6,431 bases of DNA from Promethearchaeota archaeon (GCA_014729055.1 WJKO01000245.1:1-6431), one strand, 5' to 3'; shown: positions 1 through 6,351, numbered from the stretch's first letter. The notes: generated by a model from the letters alone, not told the origin. Numbers and translations are program-made.

Positions 1-442
1 GATGTGCTCTGTCTTCTAATTTAACTAATCTTAATAATTCAAGCGCTTTTCTTTCTTTGCCTCTCTTACTCAACTTTCCTTGAAAATGCAAAGGAATCAT
101 AACATTCTCTAAAGCTGTTAATAGAGGGAGCAAATTATAGAATTGAAACACATAGCCGATATGATCTCTTCGTAAATCTGCAAGCTGATTATCAGTTAAT
201 GTGGCCATATTAATTCCATCAAGAATAACCTTACCTCTTGTAGGATAATCTAACCCCCCAATTAAGTTTAAAAATGTAGTTTTACCGCAACCAGAAGGTC
301 CATATAGACCAATAAATTCCCCTTCTTTAATGTTGATTTCAACACCACGAAGAGCAGCGACCGCGGTCGTCCCAAGCAAATAAGTTTTATGTAAATTCTG
401 AACAATGATTTTGTATTGAGAATCATATTCTTCTTTTTTCAT
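1..442 (-). CDS. ABC transporter ATP-binding protein, LolD/MacB type (partial, C-terminus beyond left edge)
   Basis: This is the nucleotide-binding subunit of an ABC transporter, a cytoplasmic ATPase that would drive a membrane permease not present in the window. I translated it by hand from an ATG at 440-442; 147 codons are visible and the frame is open to the edge. Visible parts are the A-loop region (HKTY, about residues 18-21), a perfect Walker A (GPSGCGKTT, residues 48-56), and the Q-loop in the stretch YVFQFYNLLPLLTALENV, with Gln at residue 100. The last residues (LEDRAH) match the helix before the signature motif in this family, so the ABC signature, Walker B and H-loop lie beyond position 1. 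The text GGLDYPTRGKV and the Q-loop wording are typical of the LolD/MacB/FtsE group, which pairs with FtsX/MacB-type permeases; the substrate is unknown. An in-frame stop lies about 60 bases upstream and no better ATG occurs between, which supports this start. There is no clear Shine-Dalgarno. Confidence 0.93.
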   Translation of the reverse strand, partial: MKKEEYDSQYKIIVQNLHKTYLLGTTAVAALRGVEINIKEGEFIGLYGPSGCGKTTFLNLIGGLDYPTRGKVILDGINMATLTDNQLADLRRDHIGYVFQFYNLLPLLTALENVMIPLHFQGKLSKRGKERKALELLRLVKLEDRAH

Positions 443-493
443 TTCAAGACTTTTCGGACTTCTTAATACCAAATTAGAAACACCATTTTGTTT

Positions 494-515
494 GAAATTT
501 TATAGTTTTTTCTTA
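494..515 (-). promoter_or_regulatory. Candidate archaeal promoter (BRE plus TATA box) for the ABC ATPase gene
   Basis: Read on the minus strand there is an A-rich, BRE-like stretch (GAAAAAAC) directly followed by TATAAAAT (504 to 497). The TATA box lies 55-62 bases before the ATG at 442. With initiation about 25 bases downstream this gives a leader of roughly 30 nucleotides. The match is good, but the whole intergenic region is very AT-rich, so chance matches are expected. Confidence 0.4.
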
Positions 516-543
516 ATTTGATTAGATACTTGTTAAATAATCA

Positions 544-577
544 AATCTTTAAGATTAAAATTAACATTTCGTTAATT
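544..577. repeat. Two adjacent small inverted repeats in the intergenic region
   Basis: Positions 544-556 form AATCTT-T-AAGATT, with 6-base arms around one base. Positions 559-577 form AATTAAC-ATTTC-GTTAATT, with perfect 7-base arms and a 5-base loop. They sit back to back about 30-60 bases upstream of the candidate TATA box of the ABC gene, where an archaeal regulator could bind. Both are AT-rich and may be chance. The rest of 443-730 shows no gene or RNA that I can recognise. Confidence 0.3.
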
Positions 578-710
578 GATATATTTTACAATTCCTAAAA
601 AAACTTTATATTCTGGTTTATTAGAATATTACTGGAAAATTAGTATCGTCTTTTTTACATTATCATGTTTTCAGCTATACATTCAAAATAAGCATACATC
701 AACCTTTAAC

Positions 711-730
711 ATTTAAAAAGAGAATAAAAA
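711..730 (-). terminator. Candidate T-rich archaeal terminator after the vWA gene
   Basis: Read on the minus strand, the bases directly after the TAA at 731-733 are TTTTTATTCTCTTTTTAAAT: two T5 runs within 20 bases and no hairpin. Archaeal RNA polymerase commonly terminates at such T tracts. This would separate the vWA transcript from the ABC gene 288 bases further on. Confidence 0.4.
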
Positions 731-1915
731 TTATGTAATCTTGCCCCCACACACTCTACAAGCTTTTAATTCATTATACATTTCGCTCAAACATCGCTCA
801 TGATAATAGGAATTGCAGGCATTACATTGATATACTTTTTCTCCGGGAGAAAATATAGTATTACAATACGAACAAGCATCATCAATATCAACGATCTCTT
901 CATCGGGTATTCTTACCATTTTAACTGGCCTACCAGCAAGATCTTCATTGTCCATAATCTTGATACTCTGCCCACCAGTAACACTCATTAATTTCTGAAC
1001 TGATTTTGGTATTTTTAATAAGAAATAGCAAAAAGGACATCTAAAAACATTTTTTTCGGGAAAATCCGATCTTTCTGCCCACATGGATGCACAATGCAGA
1101 TGGATCGGTCTTCCACAACTCGGACAGAATCTTCCACATGCATAGAAGGGACTTTTACATACTGGACATTGATTTTGATAACAGATTTGACATTTATAGT
1201 CAACTTTACTCTTCATCATTTCACGAATTTCGTTAATACTAGGTCTACGTAAATCAACTGAAACCTCTGTAATTAATTTTGGTATTTTCTTCTCTTTATT
1301 TGGATCAAAATAGTCCTCCGATTCTTGGGTAATCTTCTTGCTTGCAAATCCTTCTACACCCCGAATTAATGCTTTCATATTTAAAAAGAATGCGTATTCT
1401 GCTCTTGTCGCTTTCGCTATTTTTTTTAGTACATTTTTATCCTCTTCAACAGGTTTCCCACCTATTTGACAAATATCAATAAAAATTCCAAGTCCGTTGG
1501 CGAGTTTAGCCATCTTCTTCAGTCTATCACTCAGTTTATATTTAGAAATATCTGTTACCACAAAAATTCTGTAGATTTTTCCGCCAATTTTTTGTATCTG
1601 TTTGACTAACAACTGTAATGCGAATGCGATACCATCATCCAACTTAGTTTTACCCATAATTTCGAACTTTTTGAGACTTTCTTTGAGATCGTCGGGGTAA
1701 TTCGAAAAATCGGTGAGCTTTTTTGTTCTAGAGCCAAAAATAACAACTGATATACTATCTTTTGGATCAATCGATAGCTTTGTTTCTATGAAATGTGCGA
1801 TAATTTTTTGTGCTACACGTAGTCTACTGGTTTTTTTATGGGCTCTAACCATAGATCTTGAGCAATCCCATAAGATAACGGTATCTTCAATTTTCATATC
1901 ACTCATTTTTAACAT
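731..1915 (-). CDS. vWA domain protein with two C-terminal RING/PHD-like zinc-finger units (p44/Ssl1-like architecture)
   Basis: A 394-residue predicted cytoplasmic protein with no signal peptide or membrane segment. Residues 10 to about 190 form a von Willebrand A domain with a complete metal-ion-dependent adhesion site: D17-x-S19-x-S21 (WDCSRSM), T90 (GKTKLDDG) and D122 (VVTDIS). A charged linker follows (about 191-240), then two zinc-binding blocks. Block 1 is C250, C253, C264, C267, H272, C275, C293, C296, with an extra pair C242/C245 just before it and a spare C260. Block 2 is C348, C351, C364, C367, H372, C375, C386, C389. A vWA domain followed by zinc fingers is the layout of TFIIH p44/Ssl1. 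The stretch KLTDFSNYPDDLKESLKKF resembles the same part of human p44 as I recall it, and block 2 has the spacing of the p44 C-terminal finger. It may instead be an unrelated vWA-RING adaptor. The start is uncertain: Met1, Met4 and Met7 are all possible and none has a good Shine-Dalgarno; the longest is given. It diverges from the PhoU-like gene. Confidence 0.85.
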   Translation of the reverse strand: MLKMSDMKIEDTVILWDCSRSMVRAHKKTSRLRVAQKIIAHFIETKLSIDPKDSISVVIFGSRTKKLTDFSNYPDDLKESLKKFEIMGKTKLDDGIAFALQLLVKQIQKIGGKIYRIFVVTDISKYKLSDRLKKMAKLANGLGIFIDICQIGGKPVEEDKNVLKKIAKATRAEYAFFLNMKALIRGVEGFASKKITQESEDYFDPNKEKKIPKLITEVSVDLRRPSINEIREMMKSKVDYKCQICYQNQCPVCKSPFYACGRFCPSCGRPIHLHCASMWAERSDFPEKNVFRCPFCYFLLKIPKSVQKLMSVTGGQSIKIMDNEDLAGRPVKMVRIPDEEIVDIDDACSYCNTIFSPGEKVYQCNACNSYYHERCLSEMYNELKACRVCGGKIT

Positions 1916-1923
1916 CCAATATC

Positions 1924-1952
1924 CTATTATTCAGATATCTATTATTCAGATA
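1924..1952. repeat. Perfect 14-base direct repeat just upstream of the vWA gene
   Basis: CTATTATTCAGATA occurs at 1924-1937 and again at 1939-1952, separated by one T, giving a 15-base period. The nearer copy begins 9 bases upstream of the furthest-upstream ATG of the vWA gene, so the repeat lies in its leader or promoter. The period is about one and a half helical turns. It could be a two-site operator, a translational control element or a slippage duplication; only two copies exist. Confidence 0.6.
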
Positions 1953-2170
1953 ATTTTTTCTATAGATTAAAAAAACATAGAGTAAGTATCTATATGTTAG
2001 TTAGAAGTTGAGACTTTATAATTTTAGAGATATAGATCATAAATCTAATTCTCAATTCAATTCTAATTTCGTCGTTTAATTCTGATACTTAACTTTAATT
2101 TTTTTATTATATTTATGATAGTATGTTTTATTAATTATACAAATAATATATTCATATAATTATTTCTACC

Positions 2171-2178
2171 TTTATAAA
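2171..2178 (+). promoter_or_regulatory. Candidate TATA box for the PhoU-like gene
   Basis: TTTATAAA lies 28-35 bases before the ATG at 2206. With the usual archaeal spacing of about 25 bases to the start site, the transcript would begin within about 10 bases of the start codon, nearly leaderless. A weak purine stretch (AGGGAT, 2195-2200) precedes the ATG. Confidence 0.45.
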
Positions 2179-2205
2179 GAAAATAAAAAGACTCAGGGAT
2201 ATGAG

Positions 2206-3261
2206 ATGTCTCAAAAGAGAGAGAGCAAAAAAAAGTCTAAAAGAAAAGATAAAAAGTATATTCAGAGAAATATAATAAAATTAGGTAGTTCTCTGGCCTT
2301 AACTTTTCCAAAAAGTTTCTTTAAATCATTTAAAGATAACATTAAGAGTATTGATGATTATAAAAGCATAAAGGTACATACGTATAAAATTGATCCAACT
2401 TCGATATTAATCCGGAAGAATAAAGCGGAGTCTGAGACTCAAGTATTAAATGTAAACATTGAAAAATTCCCAATCGAATTACTAGAAAACTTACTTATTT
2501 CCTCACGAAAATTGAATGTCAATCAAGTAAACATTAAATATAAAGAAGAAGACTACGAAAAAGTATTGGAAACCATAAACAAGTTCGGTCCACCGATACA
2601 TTCAAGCAATATAATGACCATAGACCTTAGTAGAAATTATAAAGACTATAATTTTACTGACCAAATTAATGGAATGACAAAAAATTTTTCAAAGATTATT
2701 GAAAATGCCCTCAATAAAGGAATAATTGATGCTAAAGAAAAACAACGAATTCAAACATTCCTTGATAGTATCGACGCGAGTTTCAATGAAGCGCTTAGAG
2801 TCTTAATCATGCGTTTAAAAAATTATTATCTATGGGATGACAGCAAGGGAACGGAAACGAGCGGGACACGAAATATTGTCAATACGTTAGGGAATCGTGT
2901 TTTAATATCTCATATTAAGGATATTTCTGTTGCAGCGTCAAATCTATTTTATTCACGAAATACTAAGGAAATTGAAAAGTACGCGCCGATTATAAGAGAA
3001 TTCCCCGAATTACTGAGAATGGAGTGTGAATTGATATTATCCCAAGAGATAAATAAAAAAATCAATGAAATTGATGATTTACGAAAAATGTTAGAAAAAC
3101 ATGAGATGAAATTTGGAAAACTTATTCCAGAACGTTCAAAAGACTATTCCGTGAATGAAGAAATCATTACTTCCATGATTCGCTTTATATTTAACGCATT
3201 AGCGAATATTTTGAATATCATTTTAACTAGATGGATTGAAAATTCTGTAATAATGGAATAA
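2206..3261 (+). CDS. AbrB/SpoVT-PhoU-like regulatory protein
   Basis: A 351-residue soluble protein. After a very basic tail (residues 1-17, mostly Lys/Arg) comes RNIIKLGSSLALTFPKSF (21-38), which reads as the first strands of a SpoVT/AbrB swapped-hairpin domain. Archaeal PhoU-family proteins carry this domain at the N-terminus, usually with wording like RKVQKTGGSTYIVSLPK. The rest, from about residue 150, is helical and charged and fits the C-terminal PhoU helical bundles; the match there rests on size, layout and pattern rather than on a sharp motif. Bacterial PhoU links phosphate transporter state to signalling; archaeal AbrB-PhoU fusions are generally thought to be DNA-binding or transporter-linked regulators. 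No phosphate transporter (pst or pit) is visible here. The gene is monocistronic or leads into the redox operon 91 bases downstream. No other in-frame Met near the N-terminus competes with this start. Confidence 0.7.
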   Translation: MSQKRESKKKSKRKDKKYIQRNIIKLGSSLALTFPKSFFKSFKDNIKSIDDYKSIKVHTYKIDPTSILIRKNKAESETQVLNVNIEKFPIELLENLLISSRKLNVNQVNIKYKEEDYEKVLETINKFGPPIHSSNIMTIDLSRNYKDYNFTDQINGMTKNFSKIIENALNKGIIDAKEKQRIQTFLDSIDASFNEALRVLIMRLKNYYLWDDSKGTETSGTRNIVNTLGNRVLISHIKDISVAASNLFYSRNTKEIEKYAPIIREFPELLRMECELILSQEINKKINEIDDLRKMLEKHEMKFGKLIPERSKDYSVNEEIITSMIRFIFNALANILNIILTRWIENSVIME

Positions 3262-3280
3262 ACATTATAGATCATTCTAA

Positions 3281-3291
3281 TTTTATTTTTT
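3281..3291 (+). terminator. Candidate T-rich terminator after the PhoU-like gene
   Basis: The tract TTTTATTTTTT begins 20 bases after the TAA at 3259-3261 and has no hairpin, as expected for archaeal termination. The rest of the 91-base gap could hold a promoter for the next gene; ATATTTTAT at 3296-3304 is a weak TATA candidate about 50 bases before its ATG. Confidence 0.35.
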
Positions 3292-3352
3292 CATCATATT
3301 TTATCGAGTTTTATGAGAAATCTTAAGAAAGCTAAAAGACATACAGAAAATT

Positions 3353-5050
3353 ATGCAAGATAGTAAGAATCTCAAAGAAATAAAAAAGACTAATATTACT
3401 AAGAAAATCATAGAGGATCTTGAAAAAATCGTTGGAGACTCTCAATGGGTAAATACAGATATTGAAATTCTCATGAATTACTCAATGGATATGACTGAAC
3501 AAGTAGCCCCAACGTTGGCTGAAGTTGCAGTCATGCCTGATTCTACATCAGAAGTTTCACAAATAATGAAACTAGCGAATAGGTTTAAGATCCCCGTTAT
3601 TCCTTATGCAGCTGGAGCAAATGTGGGGGGATTAACGCTACCACACGAAGGAGGAATAATTATTGATTTTAAGCGAATGCGTCGGCTTCTGCAGATAGAT
3701 AAGGAAAATAAGTTTATTGTAGTTGAACCAGGATTCACATTTGGGGACTTAAAGCGTGAATTTATGTCAGGCGGGAGACTAGAAGGATTTCGCTATTCAT
3801 TTCCATTTGCACCACCGTATACAAGCGTGCTTACGAATGCTCTCCTTAATGGACTAGGTTCATTGGGTGTTAAATATGGTTGTGCAAATAACTTTATCAC
3901 TGGATTAGAAGTTGTTCTAGCTAGTGGTGAGATCGTCCAAATCGGACAAAATGCTATAAACAAAGGCAAATATTGGATTTCAAGAGAACCACTTCCAGAT
4001 CTTGTGGGTATATTTGTAGCAACCCAAGGAACAATGGGTATTGTTACCAAGATTGGTCTCCATTTAATCAGACAACCAAAATACACAATAAATTATGCAA
4101 TTTTACCGAAATCTGCGGATGATTTCCTTAGAAGTTGGGTTCATGAGCTCGATAAATTAAATGTGTGTGATGAAATAGGCTGCGGTTATTTTCCCGCAAA
4201 GATTGCTCATGGCATTATTCCGGATGATGATTTAATTGAACTTATGGGTAAACTGGCAGGGCTTGTACGAAAAGGAAACTGGGCTAAACTTCTTAGACTC
4301 TTAGGTTGGCCCTTACTTAAAGCAGTTACATTTAATAATCCATTTCCTTTAATCAAATTTCTTGCATCGAAAAATTTACTACCTTTACCTGAAGTTGGAG
4401 AAGACGAACCATTGATGATTTCTGGCATTACGATTACAGGAGAGACAAAAAATATCTTTAAAGCAAAAATAAAGGCATTTAAAAAATTCACAAGGAAACA
4501 AGAAGCACTAGTAATCCGACCTAAAGAATTTGGAGAACTTGCTGGTGTTTTCAACAGTATTCTTGATCTACCAGCACAATTACCCGCCTTTTATGACTTA
4601 AGAGGGGGAGGACTTACATGGGTAGGATCCTATATTCCACACACGAATGTCGCAGACGGTGTGGCAAAAGGTCATAAAATTCTTAAAAAATTAGGATTCT
4701 TTCCAGTGGTGGTGTTACGACCGATGAAACAAGACCACTATTTTGTTATGAGATTCATCATTGCTTTTAATAGTTCAGATCAGAAAGAGATTGCGAATGC
4801 TCGAAAAGCCGTTGAAAAAGTGGCTGACGTTGTTCTTGAATCTGGAGGAACCCCTTATAAGATGGCCCCGCCTATTGCAAAAAGAATATGGAAAAAAGCA
4901 GATCCATCGTTCTATGACTTTATAGCAAAAATAAAAGATTGTGTGGATCCTAATGGAATATTGAATCCAGGCAAATTACTAGTGAATGGAACACCGAAAA
5001 ATCCCTATAAATTGAAAGATCTAACTGGAAATACGGGAGGGAATGAATGA
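3353..5050 (+). CDS. FAD-binding oxidoreductase of the VAO/GlcD family
   Basis: A 565-residue flavoprotein that would oxidise an organic substrate and pass electrons to the iron-sulfur protein encoded next. The N-terminal half is an FAD_binding_4 (PCMH-type) domain: MPDSTSEV at 61-68 opens it, YAAGANVGG (85-93) is the pyrophosphate-binding loop, DFKRMRRLLQID (105-116) and VVEPGFT (123-129) follow, and VATQGTMGIVT (222-232) is the second conserved flavin contact. The C-terminal cap ends with VDPNGILNPGK (531-541), the signature ending of FAD-linked oxidases. GlcD and D-lactate dehydrogenases usually read GGGTGLSGG in the first loop. The AAGANVGG here, the GGGLTWVGSYIPHTN stretch in the cap and the length near 560 lean toward the vanillyl-alcohol oxidase/4-cresol dehydrogenase side. 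The substrate therefore stays open: lactate, glycolate, another hydroxy acid, or an alcohol or phenol. There is no iron-sulfur motif, signal peptide or membrane helix. The ATG has no Shine-Dalgarno, and the next in-frame Met is about 40 residues further in. The gene overlaps the next by four bases. Confidence 0.9.
   Translation: MQDSKNLKEIKKTNITKKIIEDLEKIVGDSQWVNTDIEILMNYSMDMTEQVAPTLAEVAVMPDSTSEVSQIMKLANRFKIPVIPYAAGANVGGLTLPHEGGIIIDFKRMRRLLQIDKENKFIVVEPGFTFGDLKREFMSGGRLEGFRYSFPFAPPYTSVLTNALLNGLGSLGVKYGCANNFITGLEVVLASGEIVQIGQNAINKGKYWISREPLPDLVGIFVATQGTMGIVTKIGLHLIRQPKYTINYAILPKSADDFLRSWVHELDKLNVCDEIGCGYFPAKIAHGIIPDDDLIELMGKLAGLVRKGNWAKLLRLLGWPLLKAVTFNNPFPLIKFLASKNLLPLPEVGEDEPLMISGITITGETKNIFKAKIKAFKKFTRKQEALVIRPKEFGELAGVFNSILDLPAQLPAFYDLRGGGLTWVGSYIPHTNVADGVAKGHKILKKLGFFPVVVLRPMKQDHYFVMRFIIAFNSSDQKEIANARKAVEKVADVVLESGGTPYKMAPPIAKRIWKKADPSFYDFIAKIKDCVDPNGILNPGKLLVNGTPKNPYKLKDLTGNTGGNE
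5035..5041 (+). promoter_or_regulatory. Strong Shine-Dalgarno at the overlap of the two redox genes
   Basis: GGGAGGG lies within the last codons of the flavoprotein gene, 5 bases before the ATG at 5047 and 8 before a second in-frame ATG at 5050. The stop codon TGA (5048-5050) overlaps the first start as ATGA. The site and overlap point to translational coupling and near-equal production of the two subunits. It is the clearest ribosome binding site in the window and leaves the start ambiguous by one Met. Confidence 0.8.
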
Positions 5051-6318
5051 TGGGGCTAAAGGACGTTAAAGAATGGTTACATTATTGTGGAAGATGCAAT
5101 TCTTGCAAATATATATACCGTGTTTATGAACCCTCATGTCCAGCATTTGAAAAATTCAAATGGGAACCTTATACTAGCTCTGGTAAAGTGTGGATAGCTC
5201 GAGATTTATTTGAAGGGAAATATGAATTGTCTCAATCAATATGTGATAAAGTGTTTGCATGCACGTTATGTGGAAATTGTACAATCCAATGTCAACAAGA
5301 AATTGGAGATCATGCATTAGATATATTTGAAGCTCTAAGGGAGGAATGTATTGAAGCAGGTTATACCATACCAGCTCATTTAAAGTTCAGAGAAAACGTA
5401 GAAGAGTTACAAAATCCCTATGGAGAAAAACATGATAAACGGTGGGAGGGTATTGATGATAAATATTTCAAGGATTCAGCTGAAGTGTATTTCTTCGTAG
5501 GATGTACGACAAGTCTCCGGAATAAAACGCTTTTTAGTAATATTTTGAAACTTTTAGATTATTTGGGTGTGGATTTTACTCTCGCCAGGGATGAATGGTG
5601 TTGCGGATCCCCCTTATTAACAACAGGTCAGAAAAAAAGTGCAAAATTCCTAGCAGAGCATAATACCGATCTGATTGCTAAATTAGGTGCAAAAACAGTC
5701 ATTACGGCATGTGCGGGATGTTTCCGAACTTTGCATAGCCAATATCCCTCAAAATATGGACTTCTTACAAATCAAAATCATTTTAATGCGAATAAAGAAA
5801 TAGTGGAAAAGACTAAAGATACAGAAAATGAAAAGGATACAAAAAATATTCGCGTATTGCACATATCTCAATATCTTAACGAAATAATTGATAAAAAAAA
5901 TATTAAAATTAAGCATCCGAAGGAGATTAATGTAACTTATCATGATCCTTGTCATTTAGGAAGACATGTAGGTGTTTTTGAAGAACCAAGAGAAGTCTTA
6001 AAGAAATTAAAAGGTGTCCATCTGATTGAAATGCCTAGAAATAGAGATAATGCGTGGTGTTGTGGAGCTGGTGCTGGAGTTAAATCAGGATTCAAAGATT
6101 GGGCTTTAGAGATTTCAGAAGATAGGTTAAGAGAAGCGATGCAATTGCAAAAGACGCAGGATATTAATATTGATTATATGATAAGTACTTGTCCATTTTG
6201 TGAAAGAAACTTATCAGATGCCAGAAAATCATTGATTGATAAAGGAGAGCTCTCTGATTCGTCATTAAAAGTTATTGACTTAGTAGAATTGATTAATCTT
6301 GTTTTAAAACAAAAATAA
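5047..6318 (+). CDS. Iron-sulfur protein with two CCG domains, GlcF/HdrD-like electron-transfer subunit
   Basis: A 423-residue soluble electron carrier, almost certainly the partner of the flavoprotein just upstream. The N-terminus holds two ferredoxin-like [4Fe-4S] sites. Site I is C14, C17, C20 and C31-Pro, with a long 10-residue gap before the last Cys. Site II is C72, C75, C78, C82 (CTLCGNCTIQC). Two cysteine-rich CCG domains (DUF224) follow: C153, C185-C186-G and C222-x2-C225, then C302, C338-C339-G and C382-x2-C385. Both sets are complete, so each could hold the non-cubane type of cluster known from heterodisulfide reductase HdrB/HdrD. Between them (about 240-290) lies a Lys/Glu/Asn-rich linker that looks flexible. 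The same layout occurs in GlcF of glycolate oxidase, LldE-type lactate-utilisation proteins and HdrD. Electrons could go to a quinone-like carrier, an Etf, or an Hdr-type complex; no membrane anchor or acceptor gene is visible. The convergent end at 6318 has no T tract of its own. Confidence 0.92.
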   Translation: MMGLKDVKEWLHYCGRCNSCKYIYRVYEPSCPAFEKFKWEPYTSSGKVWIARDLFEGKYELSQSICDKVFACTLCGNCTIQCQQEIGDHALDIFEALREECIEAGYTIPAHLKFRENVEELQNPYGEKHDKRWEGIDDKYFKDSAEVYFFVGCTTSLRNKTLFSNILKLLDYLGVDFTLARDEWCCGSPLLTTGQKKSAKFLAEHNTDLIAKLGAKTVITACAGCFRTLHSQYPSKYGLLTNQNHFNANKEIVEKTKDTENEKDTKNIRVLHISQYLNEIIDKKNIKIKHPKEINVTYHDPCHLGRHVGVFEEPREVLKKLKGVHLIEMPRNRDNAWCCGAGAGVKSGFKDWALEISEDRLREAMQLQKTQDINIDYMISTCPFCERNLSDARKSLIDKGELSDSSLKVIDLVELINLVLKQK

Positions 6319-6351
6319 GAGAAAAAGAGATTGAAAGAGAAGACGAGAAAA
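6319..6351 (-). terminator. Pyrimidine-rich tract after the convergent partial gene
   Basis: On the minus strand the 33 bases after the TAG at 6352-6354 are almost all T and C, with short T runs (TTTTC, CTTTTTC). This suits an archaeal terminator for the minus-strand gene. On the plus strand the same bases are purine-rich, so they would not stop the redox operon. Confidence 0.35.

Larger units (their letters stand above)
1916..2205. other. Divergent intergenic region
   Basis: This 290-base, very AT-rich stretch lies between the start of the minus-strand vWA gene and the start of the plus-strand PhoU-like gene, so it should hold both promoters. I see a 14-base direct repeat near the vWA start, a TATA box near the PhoU-like start, a small imperfect dyad (TAGAT-CATAA-ATCTA, 2033-2047) and repeated TCTAATT words around 2044-2068. 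I see no RNA gene or coding frame that looks real. The vWA promoter could not be placed with confidence. Confidence 0.6.

Noticed and set aside
800..991. Open frame of 63 codons on the plus strand
   Set aside because: It lies antisense inside the zinc-finger part of the vWA gene, has no recognisable domain, and follows from the codon pattern of the true gene.
1015..1203. Minus-strand open frame of 62 codons in another frame
   Set aside because: It overlaps the vWA gene on the same strand across the finger block; the true frame carries the paired Cys/His ligands.
1924..1952. Start of a CRISPR array
   Set aside because: There are only two 14-base copies with a single base between them, too short and without spacers.
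1713..1970. Plus-strand open frame of 85 codons running into the intergenic region
   Set aside because: It is antisense to the vWA domain, and its Ile/Phe-rich tail comes from the AT-rich direct repeat. There is no ribosome site or homology I can see.
2033..2047. Dyad TAGAT-CATAA-ATCTA as an operator or hairpin terminator
   Set aside because: Five-base arms in very AT-rich DNA are expected by chance, and no T tract follows.
3793..4554. Two antisense open frames of 97 and 115 codons within the flavoprotein gene
   Set aside because: Both lie opposite a clearly conserved coding region and have no family features.
5599..5604. Possible degenerate CCG domain in the iron-sulfur protein
   Set aside because: All cysteines of both CCG domains were located (153, 185, 186, 222, 225 and 302, 338, 339, 382, 385), so neither is degenerate.
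5749..5955. Antisense open frame of 68 codons, hydrophobic and Ile/Phe-rich
   Set aside because: It is opposite the Lys/Asn-rich linker of the CCG protein. The reverse complement of such codons reads as hydrophobic residues, so the apparent membrane protein is an artefact.
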